Assembly (NCBI GenBank): GCA_020091685.1
Contig: CM034604.1
Coordinates: forward strand, 8,475,682 to 8,539,681
DNA: 64,000 bases
Origin: Lutjanus erythropterus
Taxonomy: Eukaryota; Chordata; Actinopteri; Lutjaniformes; Lutjanidae
Direction of reading: 5' to 3'
The translations under genes were made by a program, and so were the position numbers. Position 1 is the first letter of the stretch. The number at the start of each line of letters is the position of its first letter. Shown in pieces: positions 26,113-39,517 of the stretch. The notes under the pieces were generated by a model, which was not told the origin of the DNA, made no database searches, and was given only the letters and a program-made list of their open reading frames with translations.

Positions 26113-26179
26113 CCAATCAGCGTCCAGCTTCAGTAGTAAACAAGTGGCAGAGTGTAGGCGGAGAGCGGCCGCTGATTGG
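26113..26179. promoter_or_regulatory. Paired inverted CCAAT boxes in znf395 intron 1
   Basis: cgccaatcagcg at 26111-26122 and cgctgattgg at 26170-26179 form an inverted pair of CCAAT boxes about 50 bases apart, in locally GC-rich DNA with a NotI-type gcggccgc. NF-Y usually binds such boxes. They lie about 700 bases downstream of the presumed znf395 start in the gene's own sense, so an alternative promoter or enhancer is possible. Function is inferred. Confidence 0.35.
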
Positions 26180-26875
26180 TTAAGCCCTGATTTTCTGATA
26201 CACACCCCCTTTCTGACAACGTGTTCAGACACGAGTTTCGCCGGGAGGGACTGAGCTGGACGAGAGCAGGCCTAATACTGAAAATAGCCTCTTTTTAAAC
26301 GCAAAGACAAATAAAAACACACAAAAAACAAGTCGAAATCCAACATATGACACATCGTGGAGCGATTATGAGAGAGATGAAAATGTTGTGTGTGTATACA
26401 GTGCTGCTAAAATTACCACTCAAACACATAACGTCATCCCCCCGCTGGTGTAGTAGAGGTAAAGGCAATTAAACTCATCATTATGGACGTCTAATAAGAG
26501 TTTACGCACATTTTAATGTGAGGCAGTGAAATCCCCGAGAGTCCGTAAAGTAGGCTCCTGCACGTTTGATGCACTTTGATAATAGAGCTTTAAAGGAAAC
26601 ATTTCACACTTTCCCCAAACAAAAATAACACCAAGATTGATTATAATGCAGTTTATGATGTGTTTAAGGACAATAACAGGCTGTAGTTTATCCTCCTTCA
26701 ACTACATCCCTGATCTCCACCCGGCAACGCAGATTGAGATCAGGAGAAACACCCCCTCTCCCCCTCCCTCCCTCTCCTGCTCACACCGCTGAAGGAAAAC
26801 AATATTTTTACTGAGCCCAGCGCTACGCAAAAACACATCCGACGACAAAAAAACTAGATATTTTGTGGTACTCAC

Positions 26876-27030
26876 TCGCTCGGTGTCGCGTCCGTCCAGT
26901 CCGAGGTGCAGCAGCGGGGTCCGGGGTCGTCGCTGCCTGGCTTGTCCCGCCGCTAGCCGGCTCTTCTCTCAGTCTGACTGCCGGGGGAAAGAGGGGGTTG
27001 GTCGGTCGGATACGCGCCTACGTGCGTCTG
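26876..27030 (-). promoter_or_regulatory. znf395: znf395 non-coding first exon and CpG-rich promoter
   Basis: On the minus strand, a GC-rich segment rich in CpG ends with GACACCGAGCGA followed by gtgagtacc, a strong 5' splice site at 26875. There is no ATG in the last 100 bases, so this reads as a 5' UTR exon spliced to the acceptor at 22292. The transcription start is not resolved; about 26950-27030 is a guess. Confidence 0.6.
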
Positions 27031-27469
27031 CTTGGTGAACCAATGCAGGCGGTGACAGCTGGACAGAGCAGCACAGATATCAACCTGCAGCACAGCGCTG
27101 CCTGTGCACAAAAGGATGATCTAGGTGAGGGGTTACCAGAGCAGCGGCAGCAGCAGCATCCTCACTCTGTGTCTGCCTGTCTGTCTGCCTGCCTGTCTGT
27201 CTGCTTCAAGCACAGACAAATCTGTGTGTTTGTTCTCAGTCACATGAGCATCAGACACTGTGTTGATGATTTTGTTTGTCCTTAATAAATAAATAAATGA
27301 ATAACATATACATCAGTTTTTCTTGCATTTCAATGTACAGAGATTTTTTTTTTTTTGCCACAAAATGTCCCTTCATTTTATTAACATACTACACATATAT
27401 CAGTGCAAATAAGCTATATATATATTATTCACCACAGATATTTTAAAATATAACAAATTAAGGTCCTGT

Positions 27470-29090
27470 ATGAGTTTTACAGCAGTCCTTTAATAGAATA
27501 AAATAAAAAAGAATTAACTAAGTAATATCACAGTAGATATTGTCACATATTATATGGAAAATGGATAAAATACACCTCAAACTGCCATGAGGTCACCCAG
27601 ACATCATATTCACGAAGAAGTGCCAATAGAAGTACCACAATAGTGATATTTATTGAGGGATATTTCTGTCATATGCAATTTACTGTAGTGCTGCTTGGAG
27701 CTGATATTACAGCCATATCAGTCTATACTGGCATAAAACTTTTTTTTAACTGAATATAATGCAGATTGTTTTTATTTGTTAGCTTTATAGGCAGCATTTT
27801 TTGTATATTTTATCCCTTTTCTTATTTCAGATTTAATATATGCATATATTTTGCTCTATTTGTGTGGGGTTTTTTTTTATTAATAGTTATATATAATAAT
27901 TAAAAATACTGGTGAAAATGTACAGATATCATTTTGGACAATAACATTTATTGTCAAACTGTAAAGTAACCTACCTCAATTACATAGCTTTGTCACAAGT
28001 GTTAATCTCTTTTAAGAGATCACTGCAAAAAGTTCTATGTTCTGTATAAAGAATATCGGCCAATATAAACCATATCAGAACTATTTTACTCTCTAATATC
28101 AGTATCAACATTGACCCCCCAAAAACAGTGTCAGTCAGGCCCTATTACAGATATCAATGCAAATAAGATTTATAAATTATCCATTATACAAGGTATGATG
28201 ATTTCAAGTCTAGAATACAATAATTATTATTATGATATTAAAAAAAACAAAGAAAAATGATTAAAACTATTTGTTTTAACTTAAAAAAAGTTAGTATTCA
28301 GGCTGCTTTACAATTTTAAGTTGATTGAACTTGAAGACAAGTTGAGGTCATTTTGTAATGATTCAAAATAAAATTTTCTAGTCAAACTAACTTCAGCGAA
28401 AACATGTTGAATAAGCTTAAGATATTAAGCTGAACCAACAACTGTTCAGTCACACTGACAAACATTACAAACAAATTTGACTTCTTTTCACATTTTCTCA
28501 GTTTGTTTTTTCACACTTGACTCATCTTTAAGTGTGTTACTGTCACACAGAAAGTTTTCATCATATATGTTTTTGTCAAACTACAACAACAAAGGCCTCA
28601 GGAGAGTTTTAGCTCCAAAACAATGTATGCTGGGAAGTCTGCTAATATGCTAATCATGGTTCTTTAGAAACTTAATTTAATGAGTTGATTGAAGTCTGTA
28701 CAGTTCATTCATTCAAGTCAAAAGACTTCAAGTTAGAAAAACTCGATCAAAAATAAATACTATAAGTTTAAAGTTAAATTAACTTTAATAAGTAAAACTT
28801 GTATATTTATGTTAATGAGAAAATATTGGAAGTCCCTTTATACAATAGAATAAAAATAATAAAATTAAATAATTAACCAAGTAATATCATCACAGTTCAG
28901 TAGAGTATCCAGATATTTCTTTATGGTGATTTTGCAATATTTGACATTTTATTACATCGCTAATAAATATGTAAAATAAGGTCAGTCAGACATCATTATT
29001 CATCTAGAGGTGAAAATGGAAATGACATAATAGTGATATTTATTGAGGCATATTACTAGTTTATGCAGTTTATTGTAGTGCTGCTATTAC
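27470..29090 (+). repeat. Diverged direct duplication (two arms)
   Basis: Arm 1 (about 27470-27700) and arm 2 (about 28830-29090) share, in the same order, 'ctttaatagaataaaat' or its variant, 'aagtaatatca', 'atagtgatatttattgaggg' versus '..gagg', and 'tgtagtgctgct'. The arms are about 1.35 kb apart and both AT-rich. Confidence 0.6.
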
Positions 29091-29131
29091 TCTGATGAGA
29101 AAGACCTCTCAATTAAATTTTATTTTAAAAT

Positions 29132-29211
<80 letters not shown>
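29132..29211. repeat. Compound (CA)n(GA)n microsatellite
   Basis: About 15 CA units run straight into about 25 GA units without interruption. Confidence 0.97.
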
Positions 29212-29214
<3 letters not shown>

Positions 29215-30529
29215 AGTGATCCAACACCTTCAAGCACCATTAACAGTTTTAATCAAATATTTCAAAACTAATAAAAGTGCTGACACCATGGCACACAGCC
29301 CATCAACCCCCAACATCACATGATAAATTCCCTGTGTAGAGATCAAACACTACTTGCATGTGTGTTTCCAGTATGTGTGTGTGTGTGTGTGTGTTGCAGA
29401 GCCCGTGCCTGTGTGTGTGCATGTGTGTGTCTGTGTGTGTTTGAGAGAGCGGATTAGTGTCGGCTGTCTGCACCCTCTCTACCAGACATCCAGTCAGCAG
29501 GGATTTTAGGGTCTGAGCAGCGACACAGTCAGACAGAGAGGTGGAGAGAGAGAAATGCAATCCTAGTCCCAATCTGATTCCTAAACCAGACTGAATTCCT
29601 TCTCTTCCTATTTCATTCATTAATGACACCATGTAAGCTCGACAGGCCTTCTGCTGACTGCCTCGACCGGTTAGACAGTCTGAGAATCTTGATTATATGA
29701 ACAGATAATGAATTTACATAGCAGCAGTAGATACCTCAAAAACACTTACAGACACTAGATAGTAGATTTTAACATTTTTGTGCTATTGTACAATAATAGG
29801 TATCAATGATTTTAAAGGTCGTGGTCACAGAGCAAATGTTGAGATGGATGATGCTGCCTGCAGTTTTGGGTGGATCCTGGAAACTGGCTGAAGTCCAGTT
29901 TTAGGTCATGACAAAATGAGATGTATTCAATTAGAAGTAATGGCATCTACTCTTAAATAAGACAAAGAGTCTGCAGCTACACTTGACATCGTTAACATGC
30001 TAATGCATAGCAGATAAAATCTTCTCCATGTTTACCATCTTGGTTTAGCATGCTAACATGTGCTAATTAGCACTAAAGACAGTGCACCAAGTACAGCTGA
30101 AGATGCACACGGTTGGGAGGGTTACTTTAAAAAGGTATTGCGATTCAGTTCCCATAACTTTCGTTACTTTTGGATTACCTCATGGGGAACTGATTAGTGT
30201 AATATAGTGTGTATGTATGCTGTGTATTGGCAAGAATCTGGCGAGACGATCACGATACATGGGTTACGATTCAATTTACTGTGATCAAAACAAAACAAAA
30301 CAAAACAGTAATCAAGGTAATACATTTTTTAAAATTTAATTTTAGGAAAATTACTTTAAATGTGTTTTTCACACTTCACATGCAAACTTCCAGTAACCTG
30401 CCATAAACTTGTGTTTTGTGTATATCGTTCTTTATTTTAAAATATATTTTAATATTGTAATCCTGATAAATAATCCCAGTTTTTACTGATTGTAACTGAA
30501 ATCTCATTACACTGATTGATGATGCTACA

Positions 30530-30765
30530 AGTCAGAAATTAAAATTCATCCTGAGTGGAACATAAATGTTTGTACCAAATTTCATGAAAATCCATCCAAA
30601 CATAACTGTGGTGGAAGAAGTTGGGGGATCAACCTTTTGTCCCCAACCTTTTGATTCATTATTTGGAAACCATGGACATCTGCACCAAACTTTATGGCAA
30701 CCCATCCAATAATTGTTGAGGAATGTCATTAAAATTAACTTGTGCTGTCAAACTCATGGTGGTGC
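30530..30765. repeat. Interspersed repeat with 'accaaatttcat..aatccatcca' motifs
   Basis: Contains two related sub-units: accaaatttcatgaaaatcc plus atccaaacataact, and accaaactttatggcaaccc plus atccaataattgttgagg. I know this motif pair as a widespread fish interspersed repeat. No coding sense. Confidence 0.5.
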
Positions 30766-31477
30766 CACAGGGAACATCAAAATTAGGTTGGTTAAAAACA
30801 CGTAAGAATTGGTCACCTGTCGAATTTATACTCCAAACAAATAGGGGGCAGCATATCATTAGAGTAACCACTAACTGCTGCTAACTGTATCTGTTGTTAG
30901 CTAGGTACCGCAGTTAGCATGCAGCTGGCTCTGCTCAGAGCACAGAGAGAGTGTTTATGTTTACATGTCTAGCACGAGACCTTTGGACCACTGGGAGAAG
31001 GAGATTTTCAGGTTTGGAGTGGGGGGACCCGGCAGGGAATGCTGGCGGGGAGCAGTGCCAGAATGGGCACCAGAATCGGAGCTGGGCAAGCGTACAACTG
31101 AACTGGACTCAGCAGCCTTCCAGTGAACACAGTTGGACTGCGACTGAACAAAGCCTCCAATCTCAGTGGAGACCAATGTAACTACGGTGAAGACAGTTCC
31201 AAGGTGATTTACAGCAGCTCAGACTGTGACTCCAGGAACACTGAAGACACATTGGGTTCAGGAGAAGCCTGAGGCAGAGAAGGAGCAACAGGGACGTTGG
31301 GCATCAGACAGTGACCTCTTTGGGCCTTGAAGCCAAACCCAGAAAGAAAACCATGGTATTGTTGTTGGACTGAGGGCATCTTGAGGCACAAACTCGTATT
31401 ATGAGACAGGATGGGCCGAAGCTAGCTGTTTAACATGCCACCTTCTGTAGACATCTTTGACAAAAAGTCATAACTAG

Positions 31478-31802
31478 GGGTGTCACGGTTTCAATATTAA
31501 TGTGAAAATGAATTGAAATGATCTTTCAGTTTCAATAATCGATTCTAAAAGGCAGAATATGTAATTCTCCCAATACTTTTTTCTCTCCACTCCCTGCCTA
31601 CATCCTACAGCATGTTTTCAAAGAAAAAAGCACTTCCAGGACGACACAGCGTAGCTTACCAACCGTTATATCTTTTTAAACAAGAAACTGAAAAATCAAA
31701 TGACAGGCATAAACCCAATGATCTGTTGATCTTTACAAATCAAGACTCGATTGTCCAACTATGTCAAACCAAATAGTTGATTTGGGGAATCGTGACACCC
31801 TG
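31478..31802. mobile_element. Non-autonomous element with 'ggggtgtcacggtt' ends
   Basis: Left taggggtgtcacggtttcaa, right ggaatcgtgacaccctgaaa: inverted ends of the ggggtgtcacg type common in small fish hAT-like elements. The interior has atcgatt-type motifs and no coding frame. Confidence 0.6.
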
Positions 31803-32647
31803 AAACTGTTACATCTTTACATTCTGTTGCTATTTTTTGAATGTTTTAAACTTAAATTCTCAGATATTGCCTCTATAAATTAACTACTGAACCCTTGAAT
31901 TTTTGATCCGTGTATTTACCAGCTAATTACTCAAGAGAATATTTATTTGTGAACAGGTATCATATTTTATCCAAAATTTGCATATTTGTGCTAAACTCAT
32001 TAACCCAAACTTTTTAACATAATAGTTTGAAATTTCTTTGCCTTTGGTATGAGGGGCTTAATGCCCCCATAAACGTGATTTCAAATTCTTGTATTTATCT
32101 ATAAAAGTATATATTACCAAGAAGTAAAAGTTGAAATTTTTGGGGAAAAATCCTTAGTTATATTAGTTTAATATTCAAATACTTGGCTAATCTGCTTTAT
32201 CAGGACTGTGTGGGTGTGGTTTGATTAGACTGATTGAAAAAGAAAATACAAATGCGGTTTAAGCAAAACTTTTTGTGTTGATGTAGACCCACATTGCTCA
32301 TAGTAAGACGCTGAGGAAACAGACAGGTTTTCTGTGCCTTTAATGTAGGACAGTGGCAAGAGAAGCAGTATCACTGACATCAGTGTTGTCTCACTCGGGT
32401 GTGTTTCCTTTGGACAGCTCAGTGGATTAATATGGCAACGCATGGCATGACAACTGGCATTACAAGAACGACAACTCCACCCTGCTTTGAGGTTCTGTGA
32501 CCTTTGGTTCACTTTGAATTCTCAGTAAGCCCAGGTGCCACTCCCAACTCATCACAATCAACCAGGATAGGGTGGAAAGATGGCTTTTAAAACTGTCTTT
32601 GTTTCCAGAACAAACAGACCCACAAGTATCATGAATGTCATACATGT

Positions 32648-35600
32648 TTACAATAAAGGTAATTCTACAGCACAGACATTATCTGCACCAGCTGCTGAGA
32701 CCAGAGATTGACCAGCAGCAGAGTGAGACACTGGAACAAAAATGGAAGAAGACAAAAGAACAAATACAAACAGAAAAATCAACCCTTCTTTGACAATAAA
32801 AGTGCACCAAAGCTTAGAAAAATCCCATTGTACCACATTTCATCAGTGTAAACACATGCAGTACATAAACAAAAGTCACTTCCCTCATGATCTTCCATTA
32901 CCCCATCCAATGCAACAATGGCAACATTGTAGTATTTATAGTATTTATTTTCCATTTATTTTCATGCGGTATGGAAATCAGTTAGCAGACTCTTGAAACC
33001 TGCTTTGTTGTGTCATGAATAGCTGTTCGCTGTGATGGCCACATTTATTTTCATTTTGGGAAGTACGCTCCTTTGGTTTTCTCGCCAAGACTAAGACGAT
33101 GAGAAACTGTTGTGCTCTATTATGGAAAGAGCTTCATGACAATTACATAATTATATCAGCTCCCTCTACATTCCTAATGTTGCTAACTTTCCTTAATTCA
33201 TTTAAATCCAGTGAAGAACAGGCTATCCTAGCAGCTTATTGGCTGGACGACGAAGTGTTAAAAATCAGCATCAATGAACAGAGGCAAGTTTGCTGCTTTC
33301 AAGACTGACATTAGTTTCAAGTTTAGACCAAGTCACAGCAAATTTTCCAGAGTAAAAACATGCAGAATCCAAACTAAAAAAGCAGAATGTAAAATACTCA
33401 GAAGAGTCGATAGCTAGTCAATGGAAAGTCTTCAGATGAAAAGTTCTTGTCAGATGAATTCAGATGCCATAAAGTCTGTATCCAGACAAGTGAAACCTGT
33501 CATGAGGACATGGTGTGGATGTTGGCTTGGACTAGCAGAGGACAGGGCCAGCTTTCCCTCCAGACCTTCCTGTGTTTTTCCGTTCATCTGTCCATTTGGA
33601 ACAATGTAAAGTGTGGATAACTTGGGTTCTGTGCAATGGGCTGTGCAGTGCTTCTTGCCTTAGAAATTGGGAACTTCTGTTTTCTGTGATGTGTTTCTAA
33701 TGTGGCTATGGGGGAAGTGTTCAGGACTGTAATTGGCTGGTTAGTTGGTTACTGCACGAGTTCTGTCTAGTGTGCTGGCAGGCATGTCTTTGTGGCTCCT
33801 CCAATGTACAATCCCTTGATCTGTAAATTTAGATGAGAAAATGTAAGTGAAATGCAAATATTTGCTTGAACAATTTGTTTCCATTTATCAAGAACTTACC
33901 GGTGGTTCCTCCTGCTGTCTTTGTGCCAGCTGTCCCGTTGGCTCCTCCAGGTCCATCCGTCTGTCACAAAGACAAAAAGGGTACAATAAAGACATGATGT
34001 GCATACTCTATGCTGTATACTTTTCTCACTCCCAACACTCCTCTAGCGTCACTTCTGAAGGCGCCCCTCAAGGATTATGTTTAGATGTGTTGTCATATTG
34101 TCAGGTGACGTAGTATAAAAAGTATGGAGGACCAGGGATGGAGGCAGTGAGGTGGATGGATGCCCAGACAAACAGGACTTTGACCCAAGATACCAGGGTT
34201 TGTGTCCCATGTAAAACCCAGTCAGTCTTTATTTCTTTTTACGTTACGTAATGTACAAAAGTTACATGACACACATAAGTTTTGTAACTTCAAAAACACA
34301 GGACTTCCACCCAGGAAACCGGGGTTTGTGTCCCATGTAAGATCTAAAAGTTAATGCTGATTTGTTTTTAAGTTACATAAATAACTTTTAAGTAACCCTG
34401 AACTTAACCGATTAACCCAAACCATGATCTTTTCCTAAACCTAAACTGTCCCTCAAACCAGCCAAGTAGTTTTTGTGCTTAAACCTATCAAACAGGTTTG
34501 TATCTTTATTTTGAAAGTCTACCCAGATGTTGCATATTTGCCAACTTGACCACGGAACCCTGCATGTGCAAAACTGATGATAGGAGGATACCTACAGCAT
34601 CACAGTTTGAGAGGGTGAGTGTGTTGATATGTTCATACGGTCATTATGAAGTTACAGCTAGCAGCCGGTTAGCTTAGCTTAGCATAATTACTGGAAACAG
34701 GGGGAAACAGACTGGTTTTGTCCAAAGGTAGCAAAATCTACCTACCAGCATCTCTAAAGCTAAAGATCAAACCGTTATATCGCACTTGTTTAATCCGCAT
34801 AAAAGCATAATTTTATGATGTTATGGGTTTGACAGAGGACAGTGATTACAAGACTCCAGGAGACAGTCCAACTCACAACCCCCATAAAACTACCATTTTT
34901 ACAAATAGTTTTTTTTTTTTTTTTTTTTTAATGAAGTAAAGAAAGTAGAAATAATATGTTAATGAGTGAACTCACGGGCAGGCAGGCATAGTTTGTTACC
35001 TTTTGGAAGAGCTAGATTAGCTGTTTTCCAGTGTTCCCAGTCTTTGTGATAAGCTAAACTTCCTGGCTATTGGTGGTTGCTATTCTTTTAATTATAACCT
35101 TTATAATTAACTGTGTCTTAACAAAGCTGTAACAAGTGGTGGTGGCAAATTTACTCAAGCTGTAGTTAATTCAAGTTAATTCTGTTGGCCAAACAGCAAA
35201 AAATGATCTTGGCTGATGACTGGTTCATACACTCTGTCTCTGCATACCACAGTCTGTGCACAACAGAGGTTGTCGAAATCTCCCAGCTAAACTTTTTTAA
35301 TTGATGTAGAGCTGTGAAGTATTCTATCCTGTCAGTCTGAGAAGCTAAGGTAAATGTTAGCTCATGCTGCTACAGTGCGGAGCTGTATTTTATCACAGAC
35401 ATGAAAATGATGAAAGAAGCATTAGAATATTTTCTTGTTTTTGGAACTTGTTTTTTTTTATGGTATGTGGTAATGTTTATCAAACTCTCAAGGTGAGAAT
35501 CTTGGCCACAATGCAGTTAAGTAACAAGCGTGGAACAAAATAACATTTCACAATCAACAATGGGGTTGATTTCATTGCAGACTGGCTGTGGTCATAGTTG

Positions 35601-38600
35601 CTTCCTGTCATGCCTGTGGTTTAATGCATTATTGCAACCTTCAAGGTAGGCGGCACATGAGAAAGAGTTGGATCTATGTCCAACTGAGTGGGAGGAAGCT
35701 ACACCTCCTGCATGAAGATGAAGTGCTACAACTTGTAGTTTTAAGTTAGTGTCTTGTGATATTGATTAGATGCTGATTTTGTGTTTTTGTCCTTCCTGTC
35801 TCATTGCTTGTGTATCCAGCTGCATTTCTGCGGTCAACTGAGTCAATCAATGCTTGACTCAAACCATATCATGTGGCATAATAAAATTTCCACTGCAGAC
35901 CTTCACAAAGTAGTCAATAATTTCTTCTAGTGATGTGGAATAGTGATCAATATTAATCCTCCTGGACCTCAGAGCAGTATTGAACACAGTGGACCCCAAT
36001 TTTAATAGAGAGGCAAAAAAGGAAGTCCCTCAGGGGTCAATACCAGGTCCTGTCCAGTTCCTGAGAGGCATATAAAGTGCTCTCTCAGATGTCTGACAAC
36101 TTTGCCCCCTCCCAAGTCAATAACAATTTTTCATTAAAAGGTAATACATCCCCTATTTTGTTCAGCCAATGCAACTCCATCTACGCCTGTTTCTGCCAGA
36201 CGTCTGTCTTAACGTCCAGGATGTATAATATTACTGCTGGATTTTGATACCTTTTACTCTGTTCATTTAGTAGCAAATGATCACATTAAAAAAACACCAG
36301 AAGGTCTGGCCTCTTTTATAGTCCTACAAGCAAAAGTACAATTTAATTGAAATTTAGGAAAGCCTATGAGAGAACATTGACTTGCCAACTTTAAATATGC
36401 ATTCAATAGACAGACTCTCTTATAATTTGGTCTATCCATATACATATTTAATTCTTTCTTGCTTACCTGGTGTTTAAGTTACCTTCGGCTATTTTATATT
36501 CTTTATTTTCTGTGTTTATATATGTTGTGGTAGTTAAATAATATGTACGGGTGTTGGTTTGAATGTGATAAAAATAAAGCCTATCGTCATCAAAATTATT
36601 ATTATGGATTTTTGGTAAGAATTACAACATGAAATTGTTATTACTGACTCTGTAATCCATACCCAAAGCTTTTGTCATTCAAGCTGATATTAATCATATT
36701 CGAAAACTAGCTGCCAGCTGCTATCTTGAAAACTCCCTGACAAAAATCTTTCTTATACTCTTTGAGCAAAATGTCACGTACTGTAATTAGGCATTTTTAG
36801 TGATAGCCTAATCTATTTTTATTTGTCTCATTGGTTTGCGTGGTTTGACTCTAATGAGGCCAATAACAGCTACAGTATCAAAGCCTCTACCGTCCTGCTG
36901 CTGATTGCTGATAATCAGCCACTTATTACTTCTAATTGGCAGCTAATGAGCTGCAATAAGATACTACACGCTACATTTGGAAACTAAAGGTGCTGTTGCA
37001 TGACTGGAGTATGGTCTTTAGTGAAAGACTGATAGAAAGAGGATGGCAAAGAGCTGGAAACAGAGAAAGAGGGAGATGAAAAACAGGAAGTTCCTACCGT
37101 TGTGGTGCCGCTCACATCATATGCATTGCCACTTTTCCTGTGGATGACAGCAAAGAAAATAAGAGGTTATTAGGTGTTATAAAGGTATGCCATAACTGTG
37201 TGACTTCAGTGTACACAGGTACAAAGGTGCAGTCAGTCCTATTTACATTATGTAAGTCTGATTTATGGCTAAAGATCATTAAAACTCTGTTCGCCTGTCA
37301 CCTGTTTTGTATCCCTATTGTCTTTATCATCCTGGTTCATGCATACACAGGTACACCAGGCCCTCTGCTCACAGTTTGCTGCTCTCCCTTCAAAAAGACT
37401 TTGTGCCTATAATGGGCATTGTGCAACCCTCAGCACTCTCCTGTCCTGCTTCACTGCACCATTCACCAATCTGGTGCAGTATACAGTAAATCCCTATTTA
37501 TACCAAAACTTAGTTGGATTTGATTAGACCTATTAGACCTGACTGGCTCAGCTGAGCCCAGGCTGAATTGCTCATTCAAGTGCACAAGTTTGGGAAGGGC
37601 GCTGGCAGGCCAAACTGTCATGAGTAAACTATGAGTAATTTCATGCTCAAGTCAAGTTTTGGCCCTTACCGAAAAGGGTTGCAAAATGCTGAACTCACTG
37701 TTTTCAGCTGAATTCCTAAATTTAACTGACAAAGATTATAATATTGTGTTCTTGGCCGAGCTGTCAGTTGTGGACTATAGACTTGATTTGTGACTTGCTT
37801 TGTAAGACTTTAGATTTAACTTGAGACTTTATTTGACAAAGTTTGAGACTAGACTTGCTTTTTAACAAGACTTAGGAGTTCACTTGGCTTTTGACAAGAT
37901 TTAAAACTAGACTTAATAGAGGTATGCCTTAAATTATCTTACACTTGGACTTGCTTTGACAAGAATTAGTCTGACAAGATCTTTGACTTGAGCTTTGCTT
38001 TGGCAAGTTTTGAGACAGGACTTGAATTTGCTTTGACAAGACATGTGACTAAACATGAGACTTGCTTTAAAAAGGCTTACTTTGATAAGACATGTAGCTT
38101 GACCTGAATTTGCTTTGTCGAGATTTGAGGGTTAACATTGGACTTGCTTTGACAAGACTTGTGACTTGATTGGGGTTTGATTTAGACTGGCTCAAGAGTT
38201 CAAAACAGTTTGGGTGCATTTCCTCAAAAAAATGTACACATTTATAATTATGGATCTCCCTCAGCAACTGAAATATAATACACAAATTTCACATCACTTA
38301 TCAGCTGCATTCATGAAATCACGAATGAGACTACTGTCTCCTCAAAGTCTGCCCATAACTCATTTACTAGTTATGATTCCCATCTATCACTACGGTCCCA
38401 TTCCTGTCTCATTCCTCTGAGTGACAAACAAGTCCTGGTATGTACAGCAACAGTCTGTAAAAGATAAGACTATTGTTTCACCCCACACTACCTCTGTGTC
38501 ACTGTCACTGGTATGTTAGATGTGACAACTGCAAAAATGGGCGTGCAAACACACGTGCATGCAAAGGTGTGTGTGAAAACACCTACATAGGCGTGCACAA

Positions 38601-39483
38601 ACACATACACACACTCATACAGACTTGTGTTACTATATTTGTGGGGACCTGTCATTGACATAATGCATTCCCTAGCCCATTGCCCCAACCCTACCCATCA
38701 CAACAAAGTGCCTAAACGTAACCCTCATCCTGGTTTAAGGTTGTTACTAGTTCCCTTGCCTAACCTAAACTTAATTCTAACCCTAAACATAAATCCAAGT
38801 CTTAACCCTAAAACAGCCCTTTAAACTTGTGGGGTTCCACATTTTGGTCCGCACAGAACTGGTTGTACCCCACTAGCACAGTGGGCTCGGCCAACAAATA
38901 CACAATATTTGTGTTACTATATTTGTCTTTGACACAATGCATTCCATAGCCCCTTACCCTAACCCTACCCCATCACAACTAAGTGTGTAAACCCCACCTT
39001 TACCCTTGTTTAAGGTTGCTACTCACTCCCAGAAACTAGTTCCAGAAGCAACTTGTTGTCTGCACATTTTCTTGGCTATTCTAAACCTAAATTTTAAGCA
39101 TTACCATAAATCAAAGTCTCTTCAAACTACCCCTTAGACTTGAGGAGTTCAGCATTTTGGTCCCCACAAATTTGGTTGGTCCCTACAAGTATGGCGGGCT
39201 TCTGGTTGTTGGGCCCCATGAATAGAGTAAAACAAGTTGACACACACACAGTTGTGTTTCCATCACTTCTGAGGACAATACGTTAATTTCCTGAAGAGTT
39301 GCTCTGACCCTACCCACTACAACTGCCTGCCAACTCCTAACCCTAAACCTAACCCCCCTAACCCTAACCCAAGCCTTCACTCCAAAAGTTACAGATTTAC
39401 GTTGTTGGGACCGCACCGTAAGGACACTGAGTCCCCATAATGTGAGGCTGTAACCAGATTTATGTCCCTACAACATGAGTATT

Positions 39484-39517
<34 letters not shown>

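Larger units (their letters stand above)
27031..32647. other. Gene-free, AT-rich intergenic stretch
   Basis: No exon could be framed on either strand. It holds an internal duplication (27470-29090), a CA/GA microsatellite and several interspersed repeats listed separately. Short open frames at 30950-31390 lack recognisable motifs and splice context. Confidence 0.5.

Noticed and set aside
26863..27285. Plus-strand 140-codon frame near the CpG-rich promoter
   Set aside because: No motifs; it runs through the znf395 non-coding first exon and a Cys-rich simple repeat (tgtctgcc)n. GC richness explains its length.
30950..31391. Overlapping 60-76-codon frames on both strands
   Set aside because: No motif, no consistent splice signals, and surrounded by repeat elements; likely chance frames in less AT-rich DNA.
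39340..39380. Interstitial telomere
   Set aside because: The ccctaa run is short and is part of a larger ~290-base repeat unit, so a telomere remnant is not supported by itself.
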